This document shows positions 49,859-58,788 of a DNA stretch of 64,000 nucleotides, in pieces. Origin of the DNA: an uncultured Armatimonadota bacterium (GTDB taxonomy: Bacteria > Armatimonadota > Fimbriimonadia > Fimbriimonadales > Fimbriimonadaceae); the NCBI GenBank assembly GCA_903904815.1, contig CAIVDU010000069.1, forward strand, positions 1-64,000. Reading direction: 5' to 3'. The stretch's first letter is position 1. Each line of letters opens with the position of its first letter. A program made the translations under genes and the position numbers. Below the pieces are notes generated by a model. It saw nothing but the letters and a program-made list of their open reading frames with translations. It was not told the DNA's origin and did no database searches.

Positions 49859-52639
49859 ATGAAATCGTGGATGGGCTCGGTTCGACCAATACTGCCACTT
49901 ACTCTATCGGCACTCGCCGCCGGCGCTTCGGCTCAAGATGTCCCGATCCAGAAATACAGGTTGGCGAACGGCCTCACGGTGATCCTACGCGAAGACCACA
50001 CGGTTCCCCTCGCGACCGTCAATATTTGGTACAAGGTCGGGTCTAAGGACGAGCCGCCCCGACACTCTGGTTTCGCTCACCTGTTTGAGCACTTAATGTT
50101 CATGGGGACGCGCCGAGTGCCGACGGGGCAATACGACAAGATCATGGAGGGTGGCGGAGGCAACAACAACGCCTCGACCGCCGAAGATCGCACCAACTAT
50201 TTCGACATCGGTCCTTCCAACCTCCTGCCCACCCTCCTCTGGCTAGAAGCCGATCGGCTTGAAGAACTGGGCAAGACGATGACGCTGCGGAAACTCAACC
50301 TCCAAAGAGACGTCGTCAAGAACGAGCGAAGACAAAACACCGAGAACACGCCTTACGGGTCCGCCTATGAGCGAATCAATGGCCTCATGTTCCCAGTGGG
50401 TCACCCGTATCACACAAGCGTTATCGGCTCAATGGACGACCTCGACCGAGCCAGCGTCTCCGACGTTCAGAACTTCTTCGCCACCTACTACGTACCGAAC
50501 AACGCCTCTCTCGTGGTGGCCGGTGATTTCGAACCAGCGAAGATCAAACCTTACATCGCGAAACTGTTCAGCACCCTGCCTAAGCGTCCCGCTGTGCCTC
50601 GAAAACCCACGGTTGCTGTTGGCTACTTAGGCGTGAAGCGGCTGACCTTAAAAGACAAAGTAGCCGTTCCGAAGCTGATCATGGTTTGGCACTCGCCCGC
50701 TGCCTACAAGAAGGGTGACGTGGAGATGCAACTGACGGGCAGTGTGCTTTCCGGTGGCCTATCGAGCCGGCTCTATCAGCGACTTGTCGTGAAGGATAAG
50801 TTGGCTTCTGACGTATCCGCCTTTCAGGAAGAGCGCGTCCTTGGTTCGCTTTTCTACGTGGATGTCACCGCCACCCAGGGAGCAGACCTCAAAAAGCTCG
50901 AGAGAGCCATCGATCAGGAGCTCACGCTTTTGAAACGTTCGGGGCCGACCCACGACGAACTAAAACGGCAAGCCGCCAAGATCGAAACCGGAACCCTCAA
51001 CGGGCTTCAATCAATTCAAAACGTGGCCGACACGTTGAACAACTATGAGTTCTATCTCGGACGCCCCAACGCGTTCAAAGAGCAGCTCGACCTTTTCCGG
51101 CATGCCACTCCAAGTGCGGTTAAGACGGTCGCCGCCCGTACGCTTTCCCTCGATAACCGACTGATTTTGACCGTGCTGCCGGGCGCCACGGTAGCGCCAA
51201 GTGGCGCCGCCGCCGCTGCGTCGTCTGGCAGTGCCCCCGAACGGTTTGCGGTTCATCGCAATCAAACCAAGCTGGGTCCTAGGGACGTGAAGCCCCCGTT
51301 GGGATCTCCGAAGACCTACGTCGCCGCCGCTCCAGTTGATATTCGACTGGCCAATGGCCTAACCCTTCACTACTGGCAACACAGAGAATTGCCGCTGATG
51401 ACGATCGCGCTTCACGAGAGCGTGGGCGCTAACTTGGATGACGTCTCGAAGGCTGGAGTCTCGTCACTCATGGCGGGATTGCTAGACGAAGGGGCCGGGA
51501 AGCGATCGGCGAAAGAGTTCCAGGACGCTCTTGACCTGCTTGGCGCCTCAGTAGATGCGGGAGCCGGTCGACATGCAACCACTGTTTCACTCAACGTGCT
51601 TGCCGCGAACTTCCATCCTGCCCTGAAACTTTTCGCGGACGCGGTACGAAGGCCGCGCTTTGATCGGGCCGAGTTCGATCGGGTCAAGCGCGTCACGATT
51701 GCGGACCTCGAACAGCAGCGAGACGATGTGAACCAAGTCTCAAGCCAAGTTGCGGCTCGTGAATACTTTGGCGGCGACAGCCCTTTCGGAGTTCCTCTCT
51801 CCGGGACACCCAAGACAGTCGAAGGAATTACTCTCGATGATGTCAAAACCACCTACCGACGAGACATCGTGTCGGCCGCTGGCACGTTCTATGGAGCTGG
51901 GAGCCTGTCTCCAGCGGAAGTCAAAGACGCGCTGAACAAGGAGTTTGGAGATTGGGTGACCAAGTCGGGCGCTGTGCCCATCGAAAGTCCGGTCGTAACC
52001 AAAGCGCTCCCATCCGATGGCCCGCGCGTCGTGATCGTGGACAAGCCGGGCGCACCGCAAACCGCCGTTCGATTCATCGCTCCTGCTCCAAGCTACTCTT
52101 CCCCGGATCGACTCAAGCTCGATGAGATCGACACGATATTGGGTGGCAGTTTCACTAGTCGTTTGAACCAGAACCTACGAGAAGACAAGGGATACACCTA
52201 CGGTGCAGGTTCACAGTACGTACTGGACCGGGCCGTCGGATATTTTGCGGCTGCCGCCCAGGTTCGGGCCGACGTGACTGGAGCCTCTATCAAGGAGTTC
52301 CTGAAGGAATTTGATCGCATCAGCCATGGCGACATCAGTGCGGCTGAGGTCTCTAAGGCAACATCGACGATTCGAGCCGATCGGGTCGGATCTCTTGCCT
52401 CGATTCAAGGAATCGTGAGCACGGCAATCGGCCTCAAAAACGTGGGCCGGCCGTTCACCGCGCTCACCCATGACGACAAGGCCCTGGGCTCCATCACCGC
52501 GGCTCAGCTGAATGCAATTGCGAAGTCTGCGGTCCCGTACAAGTCGGGCGTGCTCGTACTCGTTGGAGACAAAGCAACCATTCTTCCCCAGCTCAAGTCA
52601 CTCGGACTTCCAGATCCGGTCGAGGTTAAGGCAGACTAG
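49859..52639 (+). CDS. Secreted M16 zinc metallopeptidase, two-domain pitrilysin/PqqL type (926 aa)
   Basis: Two M16 halves in one chain. A signal peptide (ILPLTLSALAAGASA) leads into YRLANGLTVILREDHTVPLA. The inverted zinc motif is complete in the N-terminal half: HSGFAHLFEHLMF (HxxEH) with the third ligand Glu in VKNERRQNTENTPYGSAYE. The C-terminal half (from DIRLANGLTLHYWQHRELPL) is the inactive partner: it has SSLMAGLLDEGAGKRSAKEF instead of the motif, and closes with LREDKGYTYGAGSQYVLDRA. This resembles processing-peptidase-like enzymes that degrade peptides in the periplasm. Two small genes follow closely on the same strand. Confidence 0.92.
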   Translation: MKSWMGSVRPILPLTLSALAAGASAQDVPIQKYRLANGLTVILREDHTVPLATVNIWYKVGSKDEPPRHSGFAHLFEHLMFMGTRRVPTGQYDKIMEGGGGNNNASTAEDRTNYFDIGPSNLLPTLLWLEADRLEELGKTMTLRKLNLQRDVVKNERRQNTENTPYGSAYERINGLMFPVGHPYHTSVIGSMDDLDRASVSDVQNFFATYYVPNNASLVVAGDFEPAKIKPYIAKLFSTLPKRPAVPRKPTVAVGYLGVKRLTLKDKVAVPKLIMVWHSPAAYKKGDVEMQLTGSVLSGGLSSRLYQRLVVKDKLASDVSAFQEERVLGSLFYVDVTATQGADLKKLERAIDQELTLLKRSGPTHDELKRQAAKIETGTLNGLQSIQNVADTLNNYEFYLGRPNAFKEQLDLFRHATPSAVKTVAARTLSLDNRLILTVLPGATVAPSGAAAAASSGSAPERFAVHRNQTKLGPRDVKPPLGSPKTYVAAAPVDIRLANGLTLHYWQHRELPLMTIALHESVGANLDDVSKAGVSSLMAGLLDEGAGKRSAKEFQDALDLLGASVDAGAGRHATTVSLNVLAANFHPALKLFADAVRRPRFDRAEFDRVKRVTIADLEQQRDDVNQVSSQVAAREYFGGDSPFGVPLSGTPKTVEGITLDDVKTTYRRDIVSAAGTFYGAGSLSPAEVKDALNKEFGDWVTKSGAVPIESPVVTKALPSDGPRVVIVDKPGAPQTAVRFIAPAPSYSSPDRLKLDEIDTILGGSFTSRLNQNLREDKGYTYGAGSQYVLDRAVGYFAAAAQVRADVTGASIKEFLKEFDRISHGDISAAEVSKATSTIRADRVGSLASIQGIVSTAIGLKNVGRPFTALTHDDKALGSITAAQLNAIAKSAVPYKSGVLVLVGDKATILPQLKSLGLPDPVEVKAD

Positions 52640-52654
52640 CCGAGTGGATCGACG

Positions 52655-53368
52655 ATGATCGTGCCGAACTATATGCCGGACCCGATTGAGGTTCCGGGGA
52701 ATGTCACCACCGAGCGCTACTCTGTTAGGCTCGTGTTCATTCGGCGCGTCATTTGGCTGCACATGGTCTCCCTCGCGCTCGTCTCGGCGGCCATGACCAT
52801 TCCGATGCCGCATCGAGGGATACCAACCACCGGATATACGCTGATCGCGTTCTTGGTGATTCTCGACATCGTGCGGATTCGGACCAGAGGTCGGCGGGAG
52901 GAGCCGTGGCTGTCTTGTGCCTTTTTCACGCCAGTTATTGTGATCGTGGCGGCCCTTCTGCGTGAGATGCAGGCGGCCGCATTTCCGGTCTGGGCATTCT
53001 TTGTAGGACCACCTTGCGCCGCGCTCTACTCGACGATTTGCGGGCGCGACTTCAGCTTTGTCGGCTGCTTTTTCTTGTCCCTGATCAGTAGCAGCCTAAT
53101 CGTCGCCGGTGCGGTGATCAGTCTGCATCTCACCGGGACGCTCGCTACCTGGGCCTTTTTGGCCAATGCCGCGTACCTGTTCTACTGGGTGTACGACCTT
53201 GCTGCACTTATGGCGCGCCGTCGGTTCGGAGAAGAACCTGCCGCGGTTGTGGATCTATACCGTGACGTGTTCAACATTTTCGGATATATTCCACGAGTCA
53301 TCGTTCACTGGAAAAAGCATCGCATTTGGGTAGTTCCACCGGCCTCGCACCGTCACCGCGAAGACTGA
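52655..53368 (+). CDS. Multi-pass membrane protein, possibly Bax-inhibitor-1-like at its end (237 aa)
   Basis: Six or seven hydrophobic segments (LHMVSLALVSAAMTI, GYTLIAFLVILDIVRI, CAFFTPVIVIVAALL, AAFPVWAFFVGPPCAALYST, FFLSLISSSLIVAGAVISLH, LATWAFLANAAYLFYWVYDL). The end reads YDLAALMARRRFGEEPAAVV followed by DLYRDVFNIFGYIP, loosely like the YD...A.sLYlDiiNiFl pattern of BI-1 proteins; I hold this family link at low confidence. It sits 15 nt after the M16 gene and 10 nt before the PII-like gene, so all three form one unit. In this position a PII protein would normally be beside an AmtB transporter, which this is not. Confidence 0.65.
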   Translation: MIVPNYMPDPIEVPGNVTTERYSVRLVFIRRVIWLHMVSLALVSAAMTIPMPHRGIPTTGYTLIAFLVILDIVRIRTRGRREEPWLSCAFFTPVIVIVAALLREMQAAAFPVWAFFVGPPCAALYSTICGRDFSFVGCFFLSLISSSLIVAGAVISLHLTGTLATWAFLANAAYLFYWVYDLAALMARRRFGEEPAAVVDLYRDVFNIFGYIPRVIVHWKKHRIWVVPPASHRHRED

Positions 53369-53378
53369 GTCCTTCACC

Positions 53379-53720
53379 ATGATCCGCGTCACGTTTTTTA
53401 TTCGCCCCCATCGACTAGAGGCCGTCAAGTCAGCCGTCGCCGCGCTCGGTGTCACCGGAATGACGGTGTCCGATGTTCGAGGAATGGGAAACAGCCAGGA
53501 AAGGACCGAGTGGTTCGGGGGCGGAGAGGACGGAGTGGTGCCATTGCCGATCCGAGCGAAAGTTGAGGTCCTGTGCGATGACGGTTTGGCCGACCAGATT
53601 GTGGCCGCCGTATTGGACAATGCCCAAACCGGGGAACCGGGCGACGGCAAGATCTTTCTTGAGCGCGTCGAAGATGCCATCCGCATTCGCACCGGCGAAC
53701 GGGGCGACACCGCCATTTAG
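53379..53720 (+). CDS. PII-family signalling protein with degenerate T-loop (113 aa)
   Basis: Trimeric PII fold clear from both ends: IRPHRLEAVKSAVAALGVTG then MTVSDVRGMG, and GDGKIFLERVEDAIRIRTGE near the C-terminus. The GDGKIF Lys and RIRTGE Arg residues that bind ATP/ADP are kept. The T-loop differs: where GlnB has [20 protein letters not shown] this protein has GNSQERTEWFGGGEDGVVPL, so the modified tyrosine (Tyr51), Gln39 and the Lys58 region are not conserved. It is therefore unlikely to be uridylylated or to sense 2-oxoglutarate as GlnB/GlnK do. Its stop overlaps the stop of the convergent regulator gene by 4 nt. Confidence 0.85.
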   Translation: MIRVTFFIRPHRLEAVKSAVAALGVTGMTVSDVRGMGNSQERTEWFGGGEDGVVPLPIRAKVEVLCDDGLADQIVAAVLDNAQTGEPGDGKIFLERVEDAIRIRTGERGDTAI

Positions 53721-54904
53721 AGCCCCGACGACTCGATTTCCACTTCTATCGGCCCTTGGGGCCTCGTGAAACGTGCGGTCGAAGCATTCGTTCTTACCGG
53801 CGCATCGAATAGCACGTGTCGGTGCGCCGACGGAGAATTTCCTTCAATTCGATCCAGGAGCATTTCGATGGCGGTTTGTCCGATGCCCTCGAAATCTTGG
53901 CATGCCGAAGACAAGTAGCCTCCCCCGGGGATCCATCTCAGCAGGCCGTCAAAACCGAGAACCGACATTTGCCGGGGCACTTCGATCTTCCGCGACGAAA
54001 GCGCGCCGTGTACCTGCAATGCGATGAGGTCATTGATGCCAAAGATTGCGGTAGGCGGATCGGTAAGTGACAATAAACGATCTACCACTTCGGTAGCACC
54101 TTCCGGTTCGTCGTTTTCGACCTCACCAACGAGAGTTGGATCGAACTCTATTCCCGCATCCGCAAGCGCCTTCCTGTAGCCGATCTCGCGTGCAAGCACG
54201 CTAGAGACCTTATCAATATTGGTGATCAAGGCAATTCTTCGGTGTCCTAAGGCAGTCAGATGCTCCACCGCTCGGCGGGCTGAGCCCGCATTGTCGGTGC
54301 CCACAAAATCGGCTTCGATGGGAGTGGGTGGGAGCCGATCGAGAAACACGATCGGAACTCCCGACGACCTGGCTCGGGTGAGCGCGTCGAGATTCTGCTG
54401 GCCACCTACATACCAAATCACTGCTCCGGCAGCTTCGCCATCCTTCGAAAGCTCATCGAGGAACCGAGCTTCGGATGCCTTTCGGGCGTCCAGATCGTCT
54501 CCAACCGCGTTCGCTACGACGAGGCGAAGGTTGCCTGGGAGTTCAACCCGCTGAAGCCCACGAAGAATCGATGCGGAGCAAAAATCTCCTGCACTCGGCC
54601 ACAGCCAAACGGCCACGTATCGGATCGCCGATTGGGAACTCCGCCGAATCGGTTTGGACGCAACTACTGTCGGCCGGCACCTTGGCTTGCATTCAATCAA
54701 ACCTTGACGCTGAAGCTCTTGGAGTGCGGCACGAACTACCATTCGGCTCACGCTCAAGTCTTCCGAAAGTTGGCGTTCACTGGGTAGACCTCTCCCGGGC
54801 GCAAGCTCGCCGGTGCGAATACGCTCACTCAGAGCCAAAATGGCTCCGCTCACTAACGGAGAAGTGCTAGGCAAGCTTTGTCCCCCAATGCGAGAAGATG
54901 GCAA
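53717..54904 (-). CDS. GntR-type regulator with LacI-like sensor domain (395 aa)
   Basis: Winged-helix GntR domain at residues about 18-80 (SERIRTGELAPGRGLPSERQ, LSEDLSVSRMVVRAALQELQ, RQGLIECKPRCRPTVV) followed by a LacI/GalR-type sugar-sensing domain (IVFLDRLPPTPIEADFVGTD, HLTALGHRRIALITNI, DPPTAIFGINDLIALQVHGA, MSVLGFDGLLRWIP). Same architecture as the protein at 25118, but only modestly alike. The start is a TTG at 54904; a GTG at codon 18 would also keep the whole DNA-binding domain. No metabolic genes adjoin it, so its regulon is not evident; it may bind its own upstream region. Confidence 0.85.
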   Translation of the reverse strand: MPSSRIGGQSLPSTSPLVSGAILALSERIRTGELAPGRGLPSERQLSEDLSVSRMVVRAALQELQRQGLIECKPRCRPTVVASKPIRRSSQSAIRYVAVWLWPSAGDFCSASILRGLQRVELPGNLRLVVANAVGDDLDARKASEARFLDELSKDGEAAGAVIWYVGGQQNLDALTRARSSGVPIVFLDRLPPTPIEADFVGTDNAGSARRAVEHLTALGHRRIALITNIDKVSSVLAREIGYRKALADAGIEFDPTLVGEVENDEPEGATEVVDRLLSLTDPPTAIFGINDLIALQVHGALSSRKIEVPRQMSVLGFDGLLRWIPGGGYLSSACQDFEGIGQTAIEMLLDRIEGNSPSAHRHVLFDAPVRTNASTARFTRPQGPIEVEIESSGL

Positions 54905-55200
54905 GGCGACTCGCCTCGAAGTTGGTCAACAATAACTCACCCGTTTCATGTTTAAGCGTCGCGCTGGATTTGACTGAGACAGTGGACTGTGATTCAGGCC
55001 TAACGAAAGGTTCAACCCAATCAAACGTCTGATTGACGCGCGCCGTCCCCGTTCAGATTCACTTTTTTGCAAAAAACTGAATGATCACCTCTTAGTTGCA
55101 AATTTCGTTCGTATTATCTATTCAACAGCCGACGATCATAAGGAACACCGAGCCAAGGCAAAGTACCAGCAAGTTGCCACAGAGCGCCGGAAGTAAACCG
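54905..55200. other. Intergenic stretch with a palindrome and a dyad
   Basis: About 300 bases between the GntR/LacI gene start and the ClC gene end. It has CAATCA-6 nt-TGATTG at 55018-55035 and a perfect 14-bp TTTTTTGCAAAAAA palindrome at 55063-55076, followed by a second TTGCAAA. Either could be the regulator's operator. No coding sequence seen. Confidence 0.4.
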
Positions 55201-56796
55201 CTAGGCTTCTCCGCAACCGATACGAAAGGCGGTGACGCCCCCATCCGATTCGGGGGAAATGATCGCAGTCACTCGTTGGTGAGCCGTCAGCATTGTCCGC
55301 GCATCAGGCACATACTCCCGATCACCTTCTTGGCATTTCACCAATACAACGCCGGATGGCAGCCCCAGGTTTCGAACCTGCAAGCCATCGAAGGGAGAAC
55401 CTGGTTCGACTTCAAGCTCGAGGACGATCGGATCGCTCCCATTCTCGATACTTCCTCCGCGAAGAAGATCCCGCTGCAGTAACGCTTCGTAGATAGGAAG
55501 ATCTTTGAGCGACTCCGCCACCGCGTACGCGGCAAAGCAAGCAACCAAGAGAGGCAGCATTTGGGCATAACTCGCGGTCATTTCAACGATGAGCACGATG
55601 CCGGTCAGGGGCGCTCGGACGATCGCTGCGAACAGCGACGCCATACCAACCACTCCGAATACGCCGGGGTGTACAACTAGCTGCGGGAACATCAGTTGCG
55701 CCAAATCGCCGACTTCCCTTCCTAGAAGTGCCCCCAAAGCCAATAAGGGAGCGAAAATTCCTCCTGCAACACCCGTCCCGTAGCTTCCGATCGTGAGCGT
55801 AAGCCGCAATAGCAATAGACCTGGAATCGCTTGAACGCTTCCCCCTTCTGCAATGGAAGCATTCACGAGGTGGTGACCACCCCCGACGGTGTTCGGCGAA
55901 ATATACGCAACCGCGCCGACAATCCCTCCTACGACTGCCGTCGCCAGGACTACTTTTCGCTTATCCAGTCGCGCGAAGCCGTTCAGGGCAAGAACCAAGG
56001 ACTTGTTGAACACCACGCCCAAGAGCCCCGAGGCAATGCCCAAGATCAGGAAGCCAGGAAGGATCGCCAAGGGAGTCGACGAATAGCTGGGAACGCTGAA
56101 GACGGGAGACTGCCCAGCAACGACTCGGGTGACTACGTCCGCCGATGCTGCCGCAATAAACGCAGCACTGAACACGGTGGGGCGAAAGTCACGCTGGAGT
56201 TCTTCAAGCACAAAGATCAACCCGGAAAGAGGAGCGTTAAATGCAGCGGCCAGGCCCGCTCCCGCCCCCGCCGCGGTTAGGATGAGCGCTTCTCGTTTTG
56301 TTGACTTAAGCCACTTTGCCACTCCCATTCCAATGGCGCCACCCATTTGAACGGTAGGTCCCTCGCGTCCCAAGACCATTCCGCTGGCGATAGCCAGGAG
56401 TCCGCCAAAAAATTTCGTGGGGAGCACGACCGCCCAGCGGAATGATCGATGACGCCTAAGAACGCCTTCCAAATGGGGAATACCACTGCCGCTTGCCTCC
56501 GGAGCGAATCGTCGGACGACGAGAAGCCCCAGAGCAGCGAGAATCGCCGAGAAAAGGATCGGAATGGCGACTCCAAATGGGCCACTGAGGCGTGCCATCG
56601 CCACGATTTCACCTCGCAGTCGGTCCGCGCCATCGAGCGAGGCACGAAAGGCAACCGCTGCTAAGCCCGATGCCAATCCAACCGCGAGCGCCCGGGGCAT
56701 GAGTCGACGCCGTTCATCCCTCGCGTGCAGGTACTCATGGATCTCCGACTTCGCCTCTGCGGCAACTCCTTCAGAGCTAGGATGGGGTTCAAGCAT
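55201..56796 (-). CDS. ClC-family chloride channel/transporter with C-terminal TrkA-C-like domain (531 aa)
   Basis: Chloride-selective ClC protein. All three selectivity motifs occur: GSGIPHLEG, GREGPTVQMGG (with the gating Glu) and GGIFAPLLALG; the internal proton Glu is in FVLEELQRDF, so H+/Cl- antiport is likely. About 14 membrane segments span residues 40-430. The last 75 residues (LELEVEPGSPFDGLQVRNLG, VVLVKCQEGDREYVPDARTM, AHQRVTAI) form a TrkA-C/RCK_C-type regulatory domain, as in a subset of bacterial ClCs. The ATG at 56796 overlaps the ArsR gene's end by 8 nt, implying coupling; a GTG at 56826 is possible. Confidence 0.9.
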   Translation of the reverse strand: MLEPHPSSEGVAAEAKSEIHEYLHARDERRRLMPRALAVGLASGLAAVAFRASLDGADRLRGEIVAMARLSGPFGVAIPILFSAILAALGLLVVRRFAPEASGSGIPHLEGVLRRHRSFRWAVVLPTKFFGGLLAIASGMVLGREGPTVQMGGAIGMGVAKWLKSTKREALILTAAGAGAGLAAAFNAPLSGLIFVLEELQRDFRPTVFSAAFIAAASADVVTRVVAGQSPVFSVPSYSSTPLAILPGFLILGIASGLLGVVFNKSLVLALNGFARLDKRKVVLATAVVGGIVGAVAYISPNTVGGGHHLVNASIAEGGSVQAIPGLLLLRLTLTIGSYGTGVAGGIFAPLLALGALLGREVGDLAQLMFPQLVVHPGVFGVVGMASLFAAIVRAPLTGIVLIVEMTASYAQMLPLLVACFAAYAVAESLKDLPIYEALLQRDLLRGGSIENGSDPIVLELEVEPGSPFDGLQVRNLGLPSGVVLVKCQEGDREYVPDARTMLTAHQRVTAIISPESDGGVTAFRIGCGEA

Positions 56797-57133
56797 TGGT
56801 GGAATTCTCAACTTCTGAAGGCTCACCGTAGAGTTGATGAACGTGACAAAACTCGAAGATCAAGTCAAGAATCCGCGGGATCCGCGGGCCTCGAATGCGA
56901 TACACACGGGTGGTACCGTGAGGCTCAGCCACCACTACGCCGGCCCTCCCAAGGATCGAGAGGTGCTGGGAGGCCCCCGAGAGTCCAATTCCCATTTCAG
57001 AAGCGACTTCACCGACTGAGCGCGGTTGCCGACAAAGCTCTTCCACGATCCGTAATCTCACGGGGTGCGACATTGCGGAGAACAACTCCGCAGCCCGTTC
57101 TCGTGTGGCTTGATCCAGATCCTCTTTATTCAT
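56789..57133 (-). CDS. ArsR-family transcription regulator (114 aa)
   Basis: Winged-helix repressor of the ArsR/SmtB type. The core is AAELFSAMSHPVRLRIVEEL, then SVGEVASEMGIGLSGASQHL (recognition helix), SILGRAGVVVAEPHGTTRVY (wing) and a C-terminal dimerisation helix IPRILDLIFEFCHVHQLYGE. Metal-site candidates are the Cys of ELCRQP and the CHVH cluster at the C-terminus; the classical ELCVCDL box is not complete, so the effector is unclear. It overlaps a palindromic operator and forms a coupled operon with the ClC gene, which suggests that it senses an ion or stress tied to chloride/proton balance. Confidence 0.85.
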   Translation of the reverse strand: MNKEDLDQATRERAAELFSAMSHPVRLRIVEELCRQPRSVGEVASEMGIGLSGASQHLSILGRAGVVVAEPHGTTRVYRIRGPRIPRILDLIFEFCHVHQLYGEPSEVENSTNA

Positions 57134-57157
57134 TACTTCATAATATTATAAAGTAAT
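57131..57157 (-). promoter_or_regulatory. ArsR operator overlapping the -10 box and start codon
   Basis: Positions 57132-57157 form a 26-bp palindrome (ATTACTT-n-ATAATATTAT-n-AAGTAAT) with one mismatched pair. On the minus strand it contains TATAAT and, overlapping, TATTAT 6 nt before the ATG at 57133. The whole promoter and start codon lie in the operator, and the transcript would be leaderless or nearly so. The dyad is what an ArsR dimer would bind, giving autoregulation. Confidence 0.6.
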
Positions 57158-57255
57158 GACATTCAAATGATGCTCTTTTTTTCGATGAAACACCAATGCT
57201 TAGCCAAATTACTGTGGAGGAGCAAGCGCTGGAAAGCCAATGACGCAATTGTTTG

Positions 57256-58788
57256 ATGGACTTTTCGCACCAGGAAAATGAGGATAGGTCGCAGGCTATA
57301 CGTGAATGCGAAATCCTGGATACACCGGCGGAGCCTGAGTTTGACGACGTCACTCAAGTGGCGGCGGCAGTGTGTGGCACGTCCAGAGCCGCCATCGGCC
57401 TTGCCGAGAGCGACCGAATCTGGTTCAAATCCAAGCTAGGAATTCCATTTTCCGAAGTCCCTCGAAGTGCGTCCGCCTGTAACCTCGTGCTCGCGGGACA
57501 GGAGACCTTGGTGATAACCGATCTTGCTCAGGAAGATCACCGACCAGAACTTAGCTTTCTTCAGCAACGTGGAATTCGATTTTATGCAGGCGCACCGGTT
57601 AGGTGCGGTGGTCACATTGTCGGAACGCTTTGTGTGCTTGATACCGACCCAAGATTTCTGACTCCAGCGATAGTCGCCGCACTTGATGCGCTGGCTCGGC
57701 AAGTTGGCGCCTTGCTGGACACGCGTCGTGCGAATCGCAAACTGTTGGAAAGCGAGAGGATGCTTGCAAGTGCTCTTTCGGCCGCGGAGTTGGCCAGAGA
57801 ACATGCTGGCCTTTCCGCACGTCGACTGGAGACTCTGTTCGGACGATTACCCGTCGCATCTTTCACGTGTGATTCTGAACTCACGATTTTCGAATGGAAC
57901 CGCGCGGCGGAACGCCTGTGGAATCGGGGCGCTTATGAGGCGATCATGCGACCCGTTCCGGACGTCCTTGGCTGGCCTACTGAAAACGGCTTTCTTCGTG
58001 ACGGACTAATGCGAGTCCTGAAAGGCGAGAATATTGAGAACTATGAGTGGAAAACGACCATGGCGGATGGGACCCATCGATGGCTCATTTCCAGCGCATT
58101 CCCACTTCAAAGCAGCCGAGGCGACGTCGTCGGCGCAGTCTGCACCTGTGCCGACATCACGAGCACTAAAGAGAACGAAGAACAGCTCCAAGAGTACAGC
58201 ACGGCCCTCGAACTGCAAAAGGCGGAGCTCAATGAAGCCAATATTCGGCTCCAGGCGTTGGCGACAACCGACGGGTTGACCGGACTAAGGAACCACCGCT
58301 TTTTCCAAGAGTTCTTGGCGGCAGCGGTCGAACAAGCCAGAAGATATAAACACCCCCTCTCGTTAATCGTGCTGGACGTGGATCAGTTCAAGCGGTACAA
58401 CGACACGTTTGGGCACCCGGCTGGGGACGCGGTGCTGGTTTCGGTTGGAGAGGTCCTTACGAAATCTGCCCGCGGGTCCGATCTCGTCGCACGATACGGA
58501 GGAGAAGAGTTCGTCGTCGTGCTTCCCGAGACCGGGGTGGAGGGAGCCAAACGAGCGGCTGAACGTCTTCGCGAAGCGATTGAAAGCCACTCCGGATTCC
58601 TTTGTCCCCTAACCGCAAGCTTCGGAGTTTCGACGCTAGAGCTGAACGAAGATGATCGCGAACACCTGATTCAATGCGCCGACCGAGCTCTCTATTCCAG
58701 TAAATCCAGGGGCAGAAATCGGGTGAGCCATTGGAAGGACCTTGATGTCGTCACCATGGACCTGGAACCGCACAACTATTCCGTCTAA
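57256..58788 (+). CDS. GAF-PAS-GGDEF diguanylate cyclase (510 aa)
   Basis: Predicted cytoplasmic sensor enzyme making c-di-GMP. Residues about 20-165 are a GAF domain of the type beginning REC-ILDTPAEPEFDDVT and containing VPRSASACNLVLAGQETLVI and APVRCGGHIVGTLCVLD. A PAS domain follows (LFGRLPVASFTCDSELTIFE, then WRTT-like TMADGTHRWLISS), then a coiled linker and the GGDEF domain: TTDGLTGLRNHRFF, VLDVDQFKRYNDTFGHPAGD, VARYGGEEFVVVLPETG. GGEEF is intact and RGSD, five residues before it, forms the product-inhibition I-site. Start is the ATG at 57256 (a TTG precedes it). Stop overlaps the convergent histidine-kinase stop by 4 nt. Confidence 0.9.
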   Translation: MDFSHQENEDRSQAIRECEILDTPAEPEFDDVTQVAAAVCGTSRAAIGLAESDRIWFKSKLGIPFSEVPRSASACNLVLAGQETLVITDLAQEDHRPELSFLQQRGIRFYAGAPVRCGGHIVGTLCVLDTDPRFLTPAIVAALDALARQVGALLDTRRANRKLLESERMLASALSAAELAREHAGLSARRLETLFGRLPVASFTCDSELTIFEWNRAAERLWNRGAYEAIMRPVPDVLGWPTENGFLRDGLMRVLKGENIENYEWKTTMADGTHRWLISSAFPLQSSRGDVVGAVCTCADITSTKENEEQLQEYSTALELQKAELNEANIRLQALATTDGLTGLRNHRFFQEFLAAAVEQARRYKHPLSLIVLDVDQFKRYNDTFGHPAGDAVLVSVGEVLTKSARGSDLVARYGGEEFVVVLPETGVEGAKRAAERLREAIESHSGFLCPLTASFGVSTLELNEDDREHLIQCADRALYSSKSRGRNRVSHWKDLDVVTMDLEPHNYSV

